Assembly: GCA_017449495.1 (NCBI GenBank)
Contig: JAFTFO010000010.1
Location: 1-64,000, forward strand
Reading direction: 5' to 3'
Source: Prevotella sp.
Lineage (GTDB): Bacteria > Bacteroidota > Bacteroidia > Bacteroidales > Bacteroidaceae
DNA length: 64,000 nucleotides
Position 1 is the stretch's first letter, and every line of letters starts with the position of its first letter. Below the pieces are notes generated by a model. The model saw only the letters and a program-made list of their open reading frames with translations. It was not told where the DNA came from and searched no databases. This document shows positions 1-8,234 of this stretch, one piece after another. The position numbers and the translations under genes were made by a program.

Positions 1-30
1 AATGATCTCGCGTGTCGTGGTGATGTTGGC

Positions 31-118
31 GGGAGAAAGGTGCCTGGTTTCCGGGAGAAAGGGCTAACCTTTCTGGCAGAAAGGTTGCTGGTTTCTCGCA
101 GTAAGGGCTATCCTTTCC
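31..118. repeat. 22-bp-period palindromic array, four units
   Basis: Four tandem units start at 31, 53, 75 and 97, exactly 22 bp apart. Each opens with a variant of GGGAGAAAGG and ends in TTTC plus C or T. Units 1 and 3 agree at 18 of 22 bases and units 2 and 4 at 17 of 22, so two unit types alternate. Unit 2 is itself a palindrome (AGAAAGG...CCTTTCT). It matches the build, but not the sequence, of four other arrays in this window. Function is unknown. It is not a CRISPR array, because there are no unique spacers. Confidence 0.75.
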
Positions 119-471
119 TGGGCCCAACCGCCTGGTCACTTAGACAAGTGCAAGGGAAGTGCAAGGCGAACGCAGAGTCGAACTTGTTCGAACTATGCTG
201 AGCCGAAGCCTTCACTCGCCTTTCTTCTCTAAGCGAAGGCAAAGGTACGACATTCCCAAAGGCCACTGGCGGGTTTTGGCGGGCTGACGTGCAAGATGGT
301 CAGAAATCGTGCGGAATATCTGTCACACGTGTCCACCGCCCGTTGAAGTAGGTCGACATCTGCAGCTCGCGGGCCAGGTTGCGGTAGATGGGCGACGGTC
401 GTAGTAATTTACCATATTTAGAAGTTAAGAGTTAATGTAGTTAAGAATTCAAATCTTCCGTATTTTCCGAA
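119..471. other. Gene-poor stretch with a coding remnant
   Basis: No intact gene is seen. On the minus strand around 300-400 a short open stretch reads YRNLARELQMSTYFNGRW, which looks like decayed coding sequence of unknown family. A minus-strand -7-like box TACCTTTG lies at 240-247 and could serve a gene beyond the left edge. A small palindrome TCGAACTTGTTCGA lies at about 178-191. Confidence 0.35.
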
Positions 472-952
472 TTATTTAGCAAAAGTCTCACGCGTACCGC
501 ATACATGTGCGCGGTACGCATGAGAAATCTTCAGAATAATCCAGCATTTTCGGCATCCATTGTTGCGGGGCTTCCCCCTGTTTGAGGAGGCTGAGAGGTT
601 GGCCGCCACGATCTCCGCGTCGGCGATGACGAAAGGCTCAGCCTCGGGATTGTAATACACGTCAGGATCATGAGCCACCGACTCGTCGTAGCGTATCTGC
701 CGCAACACCTCCAGCTCGAAGGAGCGCAGCACGCTGACCGACGACTGGAGGTCTTTGAATACAGAAAGTTAATTCCTTCTCCGACATCTCGTTAGCCATG
801 CCGAACACCATCCTCACCGTGTGGTTGAGGTCTGTCTTGGAGACATAGTTCCGCCAGAAATACCGTCCGTTAAGCTTGTAATAACTGCGCAGACGAGTCT
901 GCATCCCTTTCACTTTTGCTATCTGCTCCTGCAGACAGCTCACCAGTAGCAT
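472..952 (-). pseudogene. Frameshifted gene of unknown function
   Basis: Two minus-strand frames together make one plausible protein. The first part runs from ATG at 952 (MLLVSCLQEQ...) to about 770 (MSEKELT). The continuation in another frame (VFKDLQSSVSVLRSFELEV...) runs to the stop at 472. The switch falls around 757-775, and a TAA lies just upstream in the second frame, so a 1-nt indel rather than an alternative start explains the join. The merged product would be about 160 residues, charged and probably helical. I do not recognise the family. It could instead be two unrelated short open frames. Confidence 0.4.
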
Positions 953-1021
953 AGCTACCAAGTTATTCTTACATTTCAGAAACTTTAATACAAATCACAT
1001 CTCTTTCTCGTTAAAAAGTCA

Positions 1022-1029
1022 TACCTTTG
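1022..1029 (+). promoter_or_regulatory. -7 box of the AlkZ-related gene
   Basis: TACCTTTG matches the Bacteroidota TAnnTTTG -7 consensus and lies 23 nt before the ATG at 1053, which supports that start. No clear TTTG -33 box is seen. Confidence 0.6.
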
Positions 1030-1052
1030 TACCATCTTTACATGATCTTGAT

Positions 1053-1721
1053 ATGAAACGAAATGAGATTCACTCCTGCCCGGAACTGATGGCATATATC
1101 CAAGAGACAGGCTTCCTGCCACTGCTGGAGAGTGGTATTTCAGGCTACTCGGCAGAGGACTTGGTCGACGAGGAGTGCCGCTACGTCGTGTTCCCCGACG
1201 GTGGCTGGGACTGGCCGTTGTGGAAGTGGAAAGGCCCGATCGTACAGGAGGGTAACTGCGTATATGGCAAATTCTTTGCCGGCAAGGCTGGTTTCATCAG
1301 CCGTGAGTGGTGGCCCGATTTCTGCAACTATCGTCGCAGCAAGCACGCTGCCCCGGCGGAAGGGAGTATTGAGGATGTGATCCTGCTGACGCTGCAGGAA
1401 CATGGCAGTCTGATTACCCGTGAGCTCCGAAAGGCCTGTGGCTTCACGGGGCCCAAGATGCGCAGTAAGTTCGACGCCTATGTCACCCGTCTGCAGATGG
1501 CCTGCCGCATCGTCACAGAGGACTTCGTCTATCCGCGAGACAAGCATAACCAGGAGTACGGCTGGGGATGGTCTTTACTCACCACACCGGAATCGCTGGT
1601 GGGGCGTGACAACTGTCAGTGCCAGCGCTCGCCAGAGGAGTCTTACCGTCGCCTGTCGGATCATTTCCACACCCTCCTACCCGATGCGCCCGACCATTCA
1701 ATAGAAAGGCTGATAGGATGA
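1053..1721 (+). CDS. AlkZ-related winged-helix protein
   Basis: 222 residues. The sequence resembles the AlkZ-related proteins common in Bacteroides and Prevotella, which are distant relatives of the AlkZ/YcaQ DNA glycosylases that excise alkylated or crosslinked bases. Recognisable blocks are the acidic Tyr-rich N-terminus, the Trp-rich stretch FPDGGWDWPLWKWKGP at about residues 48-63, and a helix-turn-helix-like region ITRELRKACGFTG followed by FDAYVTRLQMACR. It is much shorter than full AlkZ (about 400 residues), so catalytic activity cannot be assumed. The start is fixed by the -7 box at 1022-1029. The gene is monocistronic and convergent with ssrA, and its stop codon lies in the loop of a hairpin. 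Confidence 0.75.
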   Translation: MKRNEIHSCPELMAYIQETGFLPLLESGISGYSAEDLVDEECRYVVFPDGGWDWPLWKWKGPIVQEGNCVYGKFFAGKAGFISREWWPDFCNYRRSKHAAPAEGSIEDVILLTLQEHGSLITRELRKACGFTGPKMRSKFDAYVTRLQMACRIVTEDFVYPRDKHNQEYGWGWSLLTTPESLVGRDNCQCQRSPEESYRRLSDHFHTLLPDAPDHSIERLIG

Positions 1722-1733
1722 CCTATCAGCCTT
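1706..1733. terminator. Bidirectional hairpin between the AlkZ-related gene and ssrA
   Basis: AAGGCTGATAGG and CCTATCAGCCTT form a perfect 12-bp stem with the 4-nt loop ATGA. The TGA stop of the upstream gene sits in the loop. The hairpin lies between two convergent transcripts and could end both. The U-tract is weak on either strand. Confidence 0.65.
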
Positions 1734-1751
1734 CATCGTTCAGTGGAGAAG

Positions 1752-2147
1752 TGGAGCTGGAGGGAGTCGAACCCTCGTCCAAACAGGGAAACCATACGCT
1801 TTCTACACGCTTATTCCAGACTTCGGTTTTCGAATGTCGACAAGACCTGGACCACCAATCGGCACCTTAGCTCCTAAATCTCATCCCTGCATCGGAGCCT
1901 GCAAGAACTATTTCCGATTTAACCTGCGCCGCTTGATCTTCGGATTCGGAACCACATCCTCGGAGCGACGTCTCGTTCAGCTACCTGGTAGCCGAATTGA
2001 GCCTCAATCTACTATGCTTCGATTAGGCAGCGAGAGCATACTCGTTGTTGCCAATTAATTTTTCCTCAGCTCAGATTATGGAGGGAACCAAGAAGCCTCC
2101 GCGTGCTTACGTACCATCTCAACCCGCTGTCAAATCCAGTCAACCCC
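1752..2147 (-). ncRNA. ssrA: Transfer-messenger RNA (tmRNA)
   Basis: The RNA rescues stalled ribosomes and tags the stalled peptide for proteolysis. On the minus strand the 5' end GGGGTTGACTGGATTTGACA (from 2147) pairs over 7 bp with CAGCTCC near the 3' end, giving the tRNA-like acceptor stem. The 3' part has the T-arm GGTTCGACTCC. CCA is not encoded in full. The tag frame reads GGC AAC AAC GAG TAT GCT CTC GCT GCC TAA (2052 down to 2023), giving GNNEYALAA after the initial alanine, close to known Bacteroidales tags. The length of about 396 nt is typical. Confidence 0.96.
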
Positions 2148-2223
2148 AGGTGTCGATTCCGTAAAATCGCTGCAAAGATACGAATTTTTCCCTTTCCTTG
2201 CAAATTATTTGGAAAAAAAGAAG

Positions 2224-2232
2224 TACCTTTGC
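2224..2232 (+). promoter_or_regulatory. -7 box of the first polysaccharide operon
   Basis: TACCTTTGC matches TAnnTTTG. A TTG trinucleotide lies 23 bp upstream at 2198-2200. The box lies 28 nt before the ATG at 2260, so an in-frame upstream ATG at 2209 is inside the promoter and is not the start. Confidence 0.65.
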
Positions 2233-2259
2233 AGCGATTTTTCAATATTACAAGTAGAG

Positions 2260-3060
2260 ATGAACATCAAAACACTACTGAAGACAGGTTGCATGGCCCT
2301 GATGCTCGCCTCGTGCTCAACGCCGAAGAACGTGTCGTACATCCCTAATTGGGGTGATGGCGAGACTCTGACGATTGCCGAGGCAAAAGGTATCGTGCTG
2401 AAGCCGACAGACAAGTTGTCGATCATCGTCAACACCAAATCGGCCGAGCTGAACAACGTGCTTAACATGCCTGTGACCTCTCAGATTATCGGCTATTCAG
2501 AGATTCAATCCATCACCCAGAGCCGTGGCACATCCGGCTACACTATCGACCCGGAGGGCTACATCGACTTCCCGTTAGTGGGCAAGGTGAAGGCTGCCGG
2601 CATGACGCGCTCAGAGCTGGCCGCCCACCTGAAGAAGACGATGGAGGAGAAGAGTGTCGCCACCGACGCGGTGGTCACCATCGAGTACATGAACTTAGGA
2701 TTCTCCGTGATGGGCGACGTACTCACACCGGGATTCTACCAGTTCAACAGCGACAAGGTGAACGTGTTCCAAGCACTGAGCATGGCTGGCGACATGAACA
2801 TCACGGGTAACCGTGAGCAGGTGAAGGTGATCCGCACCAATGGCGACAAGCAGGAGGTGTATGTGCTGAACCTTCAGGACCCGCAGGCACTGGCTGCATC
2901 ACCAGGCTATTACCTCCAGCAGAACGACATTGTCTACGTAGACCCCAACGGCTACAAGAAGCGCCAGTCTACCGCCAACGCGAGCGAGATCACCAGGGCC
3001 TCGTTCTGGCTCTCTGCCATCTCCGTGCTGACGACTGTCGCAGTTCTTATATTTAAATAA
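2260..3060 (+). CDS. Polysaccharide export outer membrane lipoprotein (Wza/BexD family)
   Basis: 266 residues. A lipoprotein signal with lipobox LMLASC puts the lipidated cysteine at residue 19. A polysaccharide-export domain (roughly 45-145; DKLSIIV, GYIDFPLVGKVKAAGMTRSEL) is followed by an SLBB-like domain (150-230; VMGDVLTPGFYQF, ALSMAGDMNITGNREQVKVIR). A hydrophobic C-terminal helix (about 247-265) follows, as in Wza-type channels. It should form the outer membrane channel for the polymer made by the downstream genes. It is the first gene of an operon with tightly packed neighbours, and its stop overlaps the next start (TAATG). Confidence 0.93.
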   Translation: MNIKTLLKTGCMALMLASCSTPKNVSYIPNWGDGETLTIAEAKGIVLKPTDKLSIIVNTKSAELNNVLNMPVTSQIIGYSEIQSITQSRGTSGYTIDPEGYIDFPLVGKVKAAGMTRSELAAHLKKTMEEKSVATDAVVTIEYMNLGFSVMGDVLTPGFYQFNSDKVNVFQALSMAGDMNITGNREQVKVIRTNGDKQEVYVLNLQDPQALAASPGYYLQQNDIVYVDPNGYKKRQSTANASEITRASFWLSAISVLTTVAVLIFK

Positions 3061-3941
3061 TGTCGTATCTCTGTCATAAGATAGGTATTCTGAGAGATGC
3101 CTTCATGGGGAATCTCATGAAGCTGAAAGTGCTGTACGACATCCGTCTGCGCAAGGCCATCACGCTCTCCTCACAACAAGACCCCTCGGTCATCGTGTCG
3201 CTCACCAGCTATGGCAAGCGGGTGAAGGGAAGCGCCGTCTTCACGGTCCACTCCCTGCTGCGCCAGACCATCCGCCCGGAGCGTGTCGTGCTGTGGCTCA
3301 ACGAGGAAGAGTACAACAGCAGTAATCTGCCCGTCGACCTCCGGTTCCTGTGCGACTACGGACTGGAAGTGCGCTTCGGCAAGGACATCGGGCCGTACAC
3401 CAAGATCATCCATTCCCTGTCGACATTCCCCGACAAGCATATCATCACTGCCGACGACGACCTCTACTACACCAAAGACTTCGTACAGGAGTTCGTCGAG
3501 GCCCACCGCCAGCATCCACAGGCCATCATCACGGGCTTTGCCAAGGTGCCGGTGGCTGACGATGACCATCAGCTGGCCACCTACGACGCCTGGCCAGAGT
3601 ATCACCATGTCAAGGCCAGCTTCGAGTACAACCGCCAGAAACTCTTCCCGCTGGGCGTGGGTGGTGTGCTGTATCCCAGCCACGTCTTCGACGACGAGGT
3701 GAAGAACGAAGCCGTCTTCACGGCCCTCTGTCCCAAGGCCGACGACATCTGGCTCTATATCATGGGGCTGCGCACTCAGGCAGAGAAGCGCCTCCTCACC
3801 GACTCACATATCGCTTATTATCATACAGACCTGCTGCGCCAGTATCTCACCAAAGACCGCCTGACGGCCACGAATCGCTTCAGGGGGAAGAACGATACCC
3901 AGCTACAGGCACTGTTAACTCATTACGACATCAAACTTTAA
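3060..3941 (+). CDS. Glycosyltransferase, GT-A-like
   Basis: 293 residues. Conserved segments VIVSLTSYGKR (about 44-54), the metal and sugar-nucleotide motif TADDDLYY (DDD at 132-134) and GVGGVLYP are typical of a small bacterial family of GT-A-like transferases found in capsule loci. No membrane segment is seen, so it probably acts at the cytoplasmic face of the inner membrane on a lipid-linked oligosaccharide. Donor and acceptor cannot be read from sequence. The ATG overlaps the previous stop by one base. An internal Met at residue 20 is an alternative start. Confidence 0.8.
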   Translation: MSYLCHKIGILRDAFMGNLMKLKVLYDIRLRKAITLSSQQDPSVIVSLTSYGKRVKGSAVFTVHSLLRQTIRPERVVLWLNEEEYNSSNLPVDLRFLCDYGLEVRFGKDIGPYTKIIHSLSTFPDKHIITADDDLYYTKDFVQEFVEAHRQHPQAIITGFAKVPVADDDHQLATYDAWPEYHHVKASFEYNRQKLFPLGVGGVLYPSHVFDDEVKNEAVFTALCPKADDIWLYIMGLRTQAEKRLLTDSHIAYYHTDLLRQYLTKDRLTATNRFRGKNDTQLQALLTHYDIKL

Positions 3942-3955
3942 AACAACCCCTTCGT

Positions 3956-5509
3956 ATGAAAGAATCATTCACCTTCAATGAGTTTATCCATCAATGCCTC
4001 AAAAAGAAAGGATGGTTTATCATTTCCGTTGCCACGTTTGTGCTGCTGGCTGTCGCCTATCTGGTGATAACCCCTCCCAAATACACCCGTAAGGCTCAGA
4101 TACTCGTCAGAGACGAGGGTGGCATGGGTGGTCTGATGGGACAGCTCGGCGGTCTCGCAGAGCTGGGTGGCATCATAGGCTTCGGCGCATCGAACGTCTA
4201 CAACGAGCTCTACGCCATGCAGTCGCCCTGGCTGCTGCTGAACGTCGTCAACCAGATGCACCTCGACATGAGCTACACCATCAAGGGCATCCGCAATAAG
4301 GACCTCTACGACAAGACGCTGCCCGTCACAGTGACTTTCAAGAATATCACGGAAGAAGACGATGTGCGCATGAAGCTCGACCTCAAGAAGAGCGGTGACT
4401 TCAAGATCTACAAGCTCAAGAAGGACGACGACAAGTACAGCGACGAGGTGACGGGCCACGTGAACAGCACCGTGAAGAGCCCCATCGGCGATATCGAGGT
4501 GAAGGCCACGCCCTATCTCTCTCAGATGAAGGACGACGAGGTGACCATCACCGTGACACGCACAGAGCCGATGGCCGTCGTGGACCGTCTGAAGAAGCGC
4601 GCCCTGACGATGACCGTCAGCAGCCGCGATGCCTCCATCATCGACATCAAGTGCAAGGACGTGTCGAAACAGCGTGCCGCCGACATCATCAATGCCGTCA
4701 TCGCCGAATACCGTAAGGAGTCGAGTGAAGACCAGGACGCACAGGCCGCCGTCTCTGAGCGCTACGTCATGGAGCGCCTGGCCTCGCTGGAAGGTGAGCT
4801 GAGAACACTCGACAACCGCGTGGCCGACTATAAGAGCAAGACCCTGATGCCCGACCTCGAGGTGATGGCGAAGGCCTATGCCGAAGGAGCGAAGGACATC
4901 TCGCAGGCCCAGATGGAGCTGAAGAGCCGCCTCTACATGGTAGAGTCGATTCGCGACTATCTGCGCGACGAGTCGAAGAAAGACGAGCTGCTGCCCGCCC
5001 TGCTCATCACAGAGAAAGAGGGCGGACTGGGCGAACAGGTCCAAGCCTATAACACCGTCCAGTTGCAGCGCAGCAAGATCATCGCCAGCTCGAGCAAGGA
5101 GAGCCCGCTGGTGAAAGACCTCGACCAACAGCTCTCTGCCATGCACGACGCCGTGCTCGCCTCTGCAGAGAACGCCATCAAGCAGCTGAAGTTACAGCTG
5201 AAGAGTGTTCAGGAGAAAGAGAACGAAGGCAGACAGCTCTTGGCCACAGCCCCCAAGAAAGCCATCGGCGGTCTGACTGACGAGCGCGACTGGAAGGTGC
5301 TCAACGAGGTGTATATCTTCCTGCTCCAGAAGCGCGAAGAAGCCCAGATGGCCAAGGCCATGAAGACCGACATCCGTGTGGTCACGCCACCCCTGGGTGT
5401 GAAGAAGCAGACCTCACCCGTCAAATCGACCATTCTCTTCGGTGCCTTCCTCCTTGGCCTGTTCTTCCCCGCCTGCGCCATCTTTATCCGTGAGCGAAAC
5501 AAGAGGTAG
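3956..5509 (+). CDS. Wzz/GumC-type chain length and export protein
   Basis: 517 residues. An N-terminal transmembrane helix (about 18-38) is followed by a Wzz domain (PPKYTRKAQILVRDEGG), a long periplasmic coiled coil (about 250-420, rich in E, K, Q) and a C-terminal transmembrane helix (about 488-507). There is no cytoplasmic tyrosine kinase domain, so this is the two-helix polysaccharide co-polymerase without the BY-kinase. It sets chain length and is expected to bridge to the outer membrane export lipoprotein encoded two genes upstream. It lies 14 nt after the glycosyltransferase and 2 nt before the polymerase. Confidence 0.9.
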   Translation: MKESFTFNEFIHQCLKKKGWFIISVATFVLLAVAYLVITPPKYTRKAQILVRDEGGMGGLMGQLGGLAELGGIIGFGASNVYNELYAMQSPWLLLNVVNQMHLDMSYTIKGIRNKDLYDKTLPVTVTFKNITEEDDVRMKLDLKKSGDFKIYKLKKDDDKYSDEVTGHVNSTVKSPIGDIEVKATPYLSQMKDDEVTITVTRTEPMAVVDRLKKRALTMTVSSRDASIIDIKCKDVSKQRAADIINAVIAEYRKESSEDQDAQAAVSERYVMERLASLEGELRTLDNRVADYKSKTLMPDLEVMAKAYAEGAKDISQAQMELKSRLYMVESIRDYLRDESKKDELLPALLITEKEGGLGEQVQAYNTVQLQRSKIIASSSKESPLVKDLDQQLSAMHDAVLASAENAIKQLKLQLKSVQEKENEGRQLLATAPKKAIGGLTDERDWKVLNEVYIFLLQKREEAQMAKAMKTDIRVVTPPLGVKKQTSPVKSTILFGAFLLGLFFPACAIFIRERNKR

Positions 5510-5511
5510 AA

Positions 5512-6762
5512 ATGGTCTATCTGTTCAGCGCACTGATCATCATCCTCCTTCTGCTGTCGTGGAAGTACATCCTCAGGCTCGAGCCTGCGGGTGTCTTTGC
5601 CGCGCTATGGCTGTTCATGGCCGTATTCACACTACTGCTGCAAGACTATATCGACCTGAATTTCGAAGGCTGCACCTTCATTCTTCTGGGAGTCATCTTC
5701 TTCGTCACGGGCACCATCTTCAGCGACTATTTCTATCGGCCTACACCCTCAGACAATAAACTGGAACTCCGGAAGAAGTGGGTTAGGCCCCTGCTGGTCA
5801 TCCTGCTCGTGGGTGCCATGGTCAACCCCATCTATTCGATCATCCTCCACGGCTTCAGCCTTCGGGCGCTGCTCGACATGCGCGAGGTGCTCGAGATGAA
5901 CAAAGGCATCTCAGAAGACCGCTATGCAGGCGCAGAGGCCTCCAACGTCGTCAACCAGTTCTTCCTCATCTTCTCCTATGCGGCCCCCGTCATCGGAGGC
6001 CTCTGCTACAGGCTCGTGGGCAAGTGGGATAAGTTCCTCTGCGTCATCACCCTCATCCCATGTACCTTCATCGCCCTCACCCAGTCGCTGAAGATGGGTA
6101 TGATTGCCTCGTTCATCCTCTTCTTTGCAGCCTACGTCGCCGGCTCCTACACATACGGGCTGCCCATCCGCATGAAAGGAAAGGTCATCGTGCGCTTCTT
6201 ACTGATCATCGTCGCCTTCCTCGGCACCCTCTTCATCTCGATGGTATTCCGCACAGGCGAGGTGAGCCAGAAGACCATCCTTCAGATTAGTGAGAAGTTC
6301 GTGTCGTATGCCCTGGGCCACATGCATAACATCGATATCTGGTTCACCTCCTACCAGCCAACAGAGCTCACATGGGGCAGCCACACCTTCCTCGGTATCT
6401 CCAATGTCTTAGGCATCGAGGAGCGTGTGCAGGGCATCTATCCCGAATTCAACAACGTCGGCAAGAACGGCTTCTTCGGCATCTCCAACACCTTCACCAT
6501 CTTCCGTCCGCTGGTGGAAGACTTCGGTGAGGCTGGTGCCATGGTAGCCATGTTCGTCATGGGCATCATCGCCAACATGTCGCTCAAGGCCGTCATCGCC
6601 CATCGCCATACCGTTTTCAATCAGGTGGTGCTCGTGGCCATCATCGCCTACCTTCTGTGGTCGTTCTCCGCCTCATTCTACGCCTACACCACCTATCTGG
6701 CCATGTTCGTCCTGGCGTTCATCCTGTTGCATATCATTCAAACAAAAGTACCGTCATGCTGA
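5512..6762 (+). CDS. O-antigen/capsule polymerase (Wzy-like)
   Basis: 416 residues with about ten hydrophobic segments and a larger extracytoplasmic loop (about 255-345, including YQPTELTWGSHTFLG), the usual layout of Wzy polymerases, which are poorly conserved in sequence. It would polymerise flipped Und-PP-linked repeat units at the periplasmic face of the inner membrane. Position between a Wzz-like protein and a flippase is the main support. Its last codons overlap the start of the flippase gene. Confidence 0.8.
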   Translation: MVYLFSALIIILLLLSWKYILRLEPAGVFAALWLFMAVFTLLLQDYIDLNFEGCTFILLGVIFFVTGTIFSDYFYRPTPSDNKLELRKKWVRPLLVILLVGAMVNPIYSIILHGFSLRALLDMREVLEMNKGISEDRYAGAEASNVVNQFFLIFSYAAPVIGGLCYRLVGKWDKFLCVITLIPCTFIALTQSLKMGMIASFILFFAAYVAGSYTYGLPIRMKGKVIVRFLLIIVAFLGTLFISMVFRTGEVSQKTILQISEKFVSYALGHMHNIDIWFTSYQPTELTWGSHTFLGISNVLGIEERVQGIYPEFNNVGKNGFFGISNTFTIFRPLVEDFGEAGAMVAMFVMGIIANMSLKAVIAHRHTVFNQVVLVAIIAYLLWSFSASFYAYTTYLAMFVLAFILLHIIQTKVPSC

Positions 6763-8063
6763 AGGCCGTCAAAGAGAAACTCAGATCCCGCATGGGCAAA
6801 GATGTCGTCTGGACCTTCGCCATCCAGCTCACCATCATGGTCTGCTCCTTCGTCATCAACAAGCTGCTGGCCAACCGCCTGAGCATCGACGACTTCGGGC
6901 AGTATAACGTCATCAAGCGCTCCGTGCAGGTACTCTCCTTTGTCATGCTGGCTGGTGTGGGCATCGCCCTGCCGCGCTATATCCCCCTCTACCGTAACAG
7001 CACCCCGCCACGCACGATAGCCCCTCTGCTCAGCGCCTCCATGATCTATATCATCGGCGTGTCGTTAGTGGTGTTCCTCATCGGCCTGCTGTTCTCAGAT
7101 CATATACAGCCCCTCATCATTGGAGGAGCCACCGACGAGAGTGGAGGCATGCTGTTGCTGGCCCTGGTCTACGCCTTTGCGCTGGCGATGGCACAGGTGG
7201 TCTATGCCTACTTTCGCGGCATGGGCGACTTCAAGTGGTATAACGGCACCCAGCTCTCCATCCAGCTGGCCATCATTCTTCCGCTGGTCTTCCTGCCTGT
7301 GCTGACGGTCTATGGCGTCTTCCAGTCATGGCTCGCCATCACCGCCCTGCTCGTCGCCCTCTTTATGATTACAAAATGGAAAGAGGAAAGTGGAAAGTGG
7401 AAATTACCACACGCGCCTCACTCCTCACTCCACACGCCTCACTTCCGCGAGTCCTTCCGTGAGATTGTGACCTACTCCTCGGGACGTCTCGTCGCCGACT
7501 TCTTCCAGTTCTCCTTAGCCGCCTTCCCCCTCGTCTACATCAGCAATGTCTGCGGCCTGGAGTCCACTGCCTGGTTCTCTGTCGGCATCACCTTCGTCAC
7601 GATGATCACCCCCCTCTACTCCTTTATGGGCATCATCCTGCTACCCTACGTCTCGAAGGCCATCGCCCGCCATGAGATGGCAGCAGCCAACCGTCTCATC
7701 CACCGTCTACTGCTGCTCTACATGGCGAGTGCCCTGTTCTTCATCGCCGTACTCTGCCTCTTTACGGAGTTCCTCACCACCCTGCTTTTCGCCTCCGACT
7801 ACGTAGTCGCCACCCAACTCACGCGCATCATGGTCCTTGCCATTCTGCCACAGGCCGTCTATATGCTCTACCGCAACACCATCGACGCCGTCAGCGTCAT
7901 CCCTTACAATGCCATCATCCTCGGCATCTGCATCGTGGCGATGGTAGCAGGTTTCATGCTCTTCTCCACCCTCACCCAGTTCGCCTGGGCCTACCTCGCC
8001 GTATCCACCCTCCAGGGTATCCTTTCCCTCATCACCTGGCAGGCCGTCAAGAAGAAAGCCTGA
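6756..8063 (+). CDS. Polysaccharide flippase (Wzx/MATE-like)
   Basis: 435 residues with about twelve to fourteen transmembrane segments in the order of the polysaccharide transporter (Wzx) family. It would flip lipid-linked repeat units to the periplasm. The start ATGCTGAAGGCC at 6756 overlaps the previous stop by 7 nt; an in-frame upstream start at 6657 would lie deep inside the polymerase gene. A loop near residues 208-228 (ESGKWKLPHAPHSSLHTPHF) is coded by low-complexity DNA (7380-7445) very like stretches found inside other genes of this window, so it looks like an inserted micro-element. Confidence 0.88.
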   Translation: MLKAVKEKLRSRMGKDVVWTFAIQLTIMVCSFVINKLLANRLSIDDFGQYNVIKRSVQVLSFVMLAGVGIALPRYIPLYRNSTPPRTIAPLLSASMIYIIGVSLVVFLIGLLFSDHIQPLIIGGATDESGGMLLLALVYAFALAMAQVVYAYFRGMGDFKWYNGTQLSIQLAIILPLVFLPVLTVYGVFQSWLAITALLVALFMITKWKEESGKWKLPHAPHSSLHTPHFRESFREIVTYSSGRLVADFFQFSLAAFPLVYISNVCGLESTAWFSVGITFVTMITPLYSFMGIILLPYVSKAIARHEMAAANRLIHRLLLLYMASALFFIAVLCLFTEFLTTLLFASDYVVATQLTRIMVLAILPQAVYMLYRNTIDAVSVIPYNAIILGICIVAMVAGFMLFSTLTQFAWAYLAVSTLQGILSLITWQAVKKKA

Positions 8064-8079
8064 ACGTTTTTTTTCTTAC

Positions 8080-8122
8080 ATACCCCCAGTTTTGCAATCT
8101 CCAAGATAGCAAAAAAGGGTAT
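8080..8122 (+). terminator. Hairpin after the first polysaccharide operon
   Basis: ATACCC...TTTTGC and GCAAAA...GGGTAT pair in two blocks (6 + 6 bp) around a 13-nt loop. It lies 16 nt after the flippase stop and before the promoter at 8192. A T-run lies upstream (8067-8074), not downstream, so it is an unusual terminator or a processing hairpin. Confidence 0.4.
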
Positions 8123-8191
8123 TTTGAGGGTATCTGTCCCGAAGCTAAAGAATATTTAAGATTTGTGCACGAATAATTATAAATTATTTTG

Positions 8192-8200
8192 TACCTTTGC
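8192..8200 (+). promoter_or_regulatory. -7 box of the second polysaccharide operon
   Basis: TACCTTTGC matches TAnnTTTG and lies 34 nt before the ATG at 8235. No clear -33 box at the usual spacing. With the upstream hairpin it suggests that the polysaccharide locus has two transcription units. Confidence 0.6.
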
Positions 8201-8234
8201 ACACTAATTTGAAAAATATTCCGTTTAAAGGGAA

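Noticed and set aside
3965-5146. 393-codon frame antisense to the Wzz-like gene
   Set aside because: Composition artefact (rich in H, V, L and D) with no family match; the plus-strand protein is well supported.
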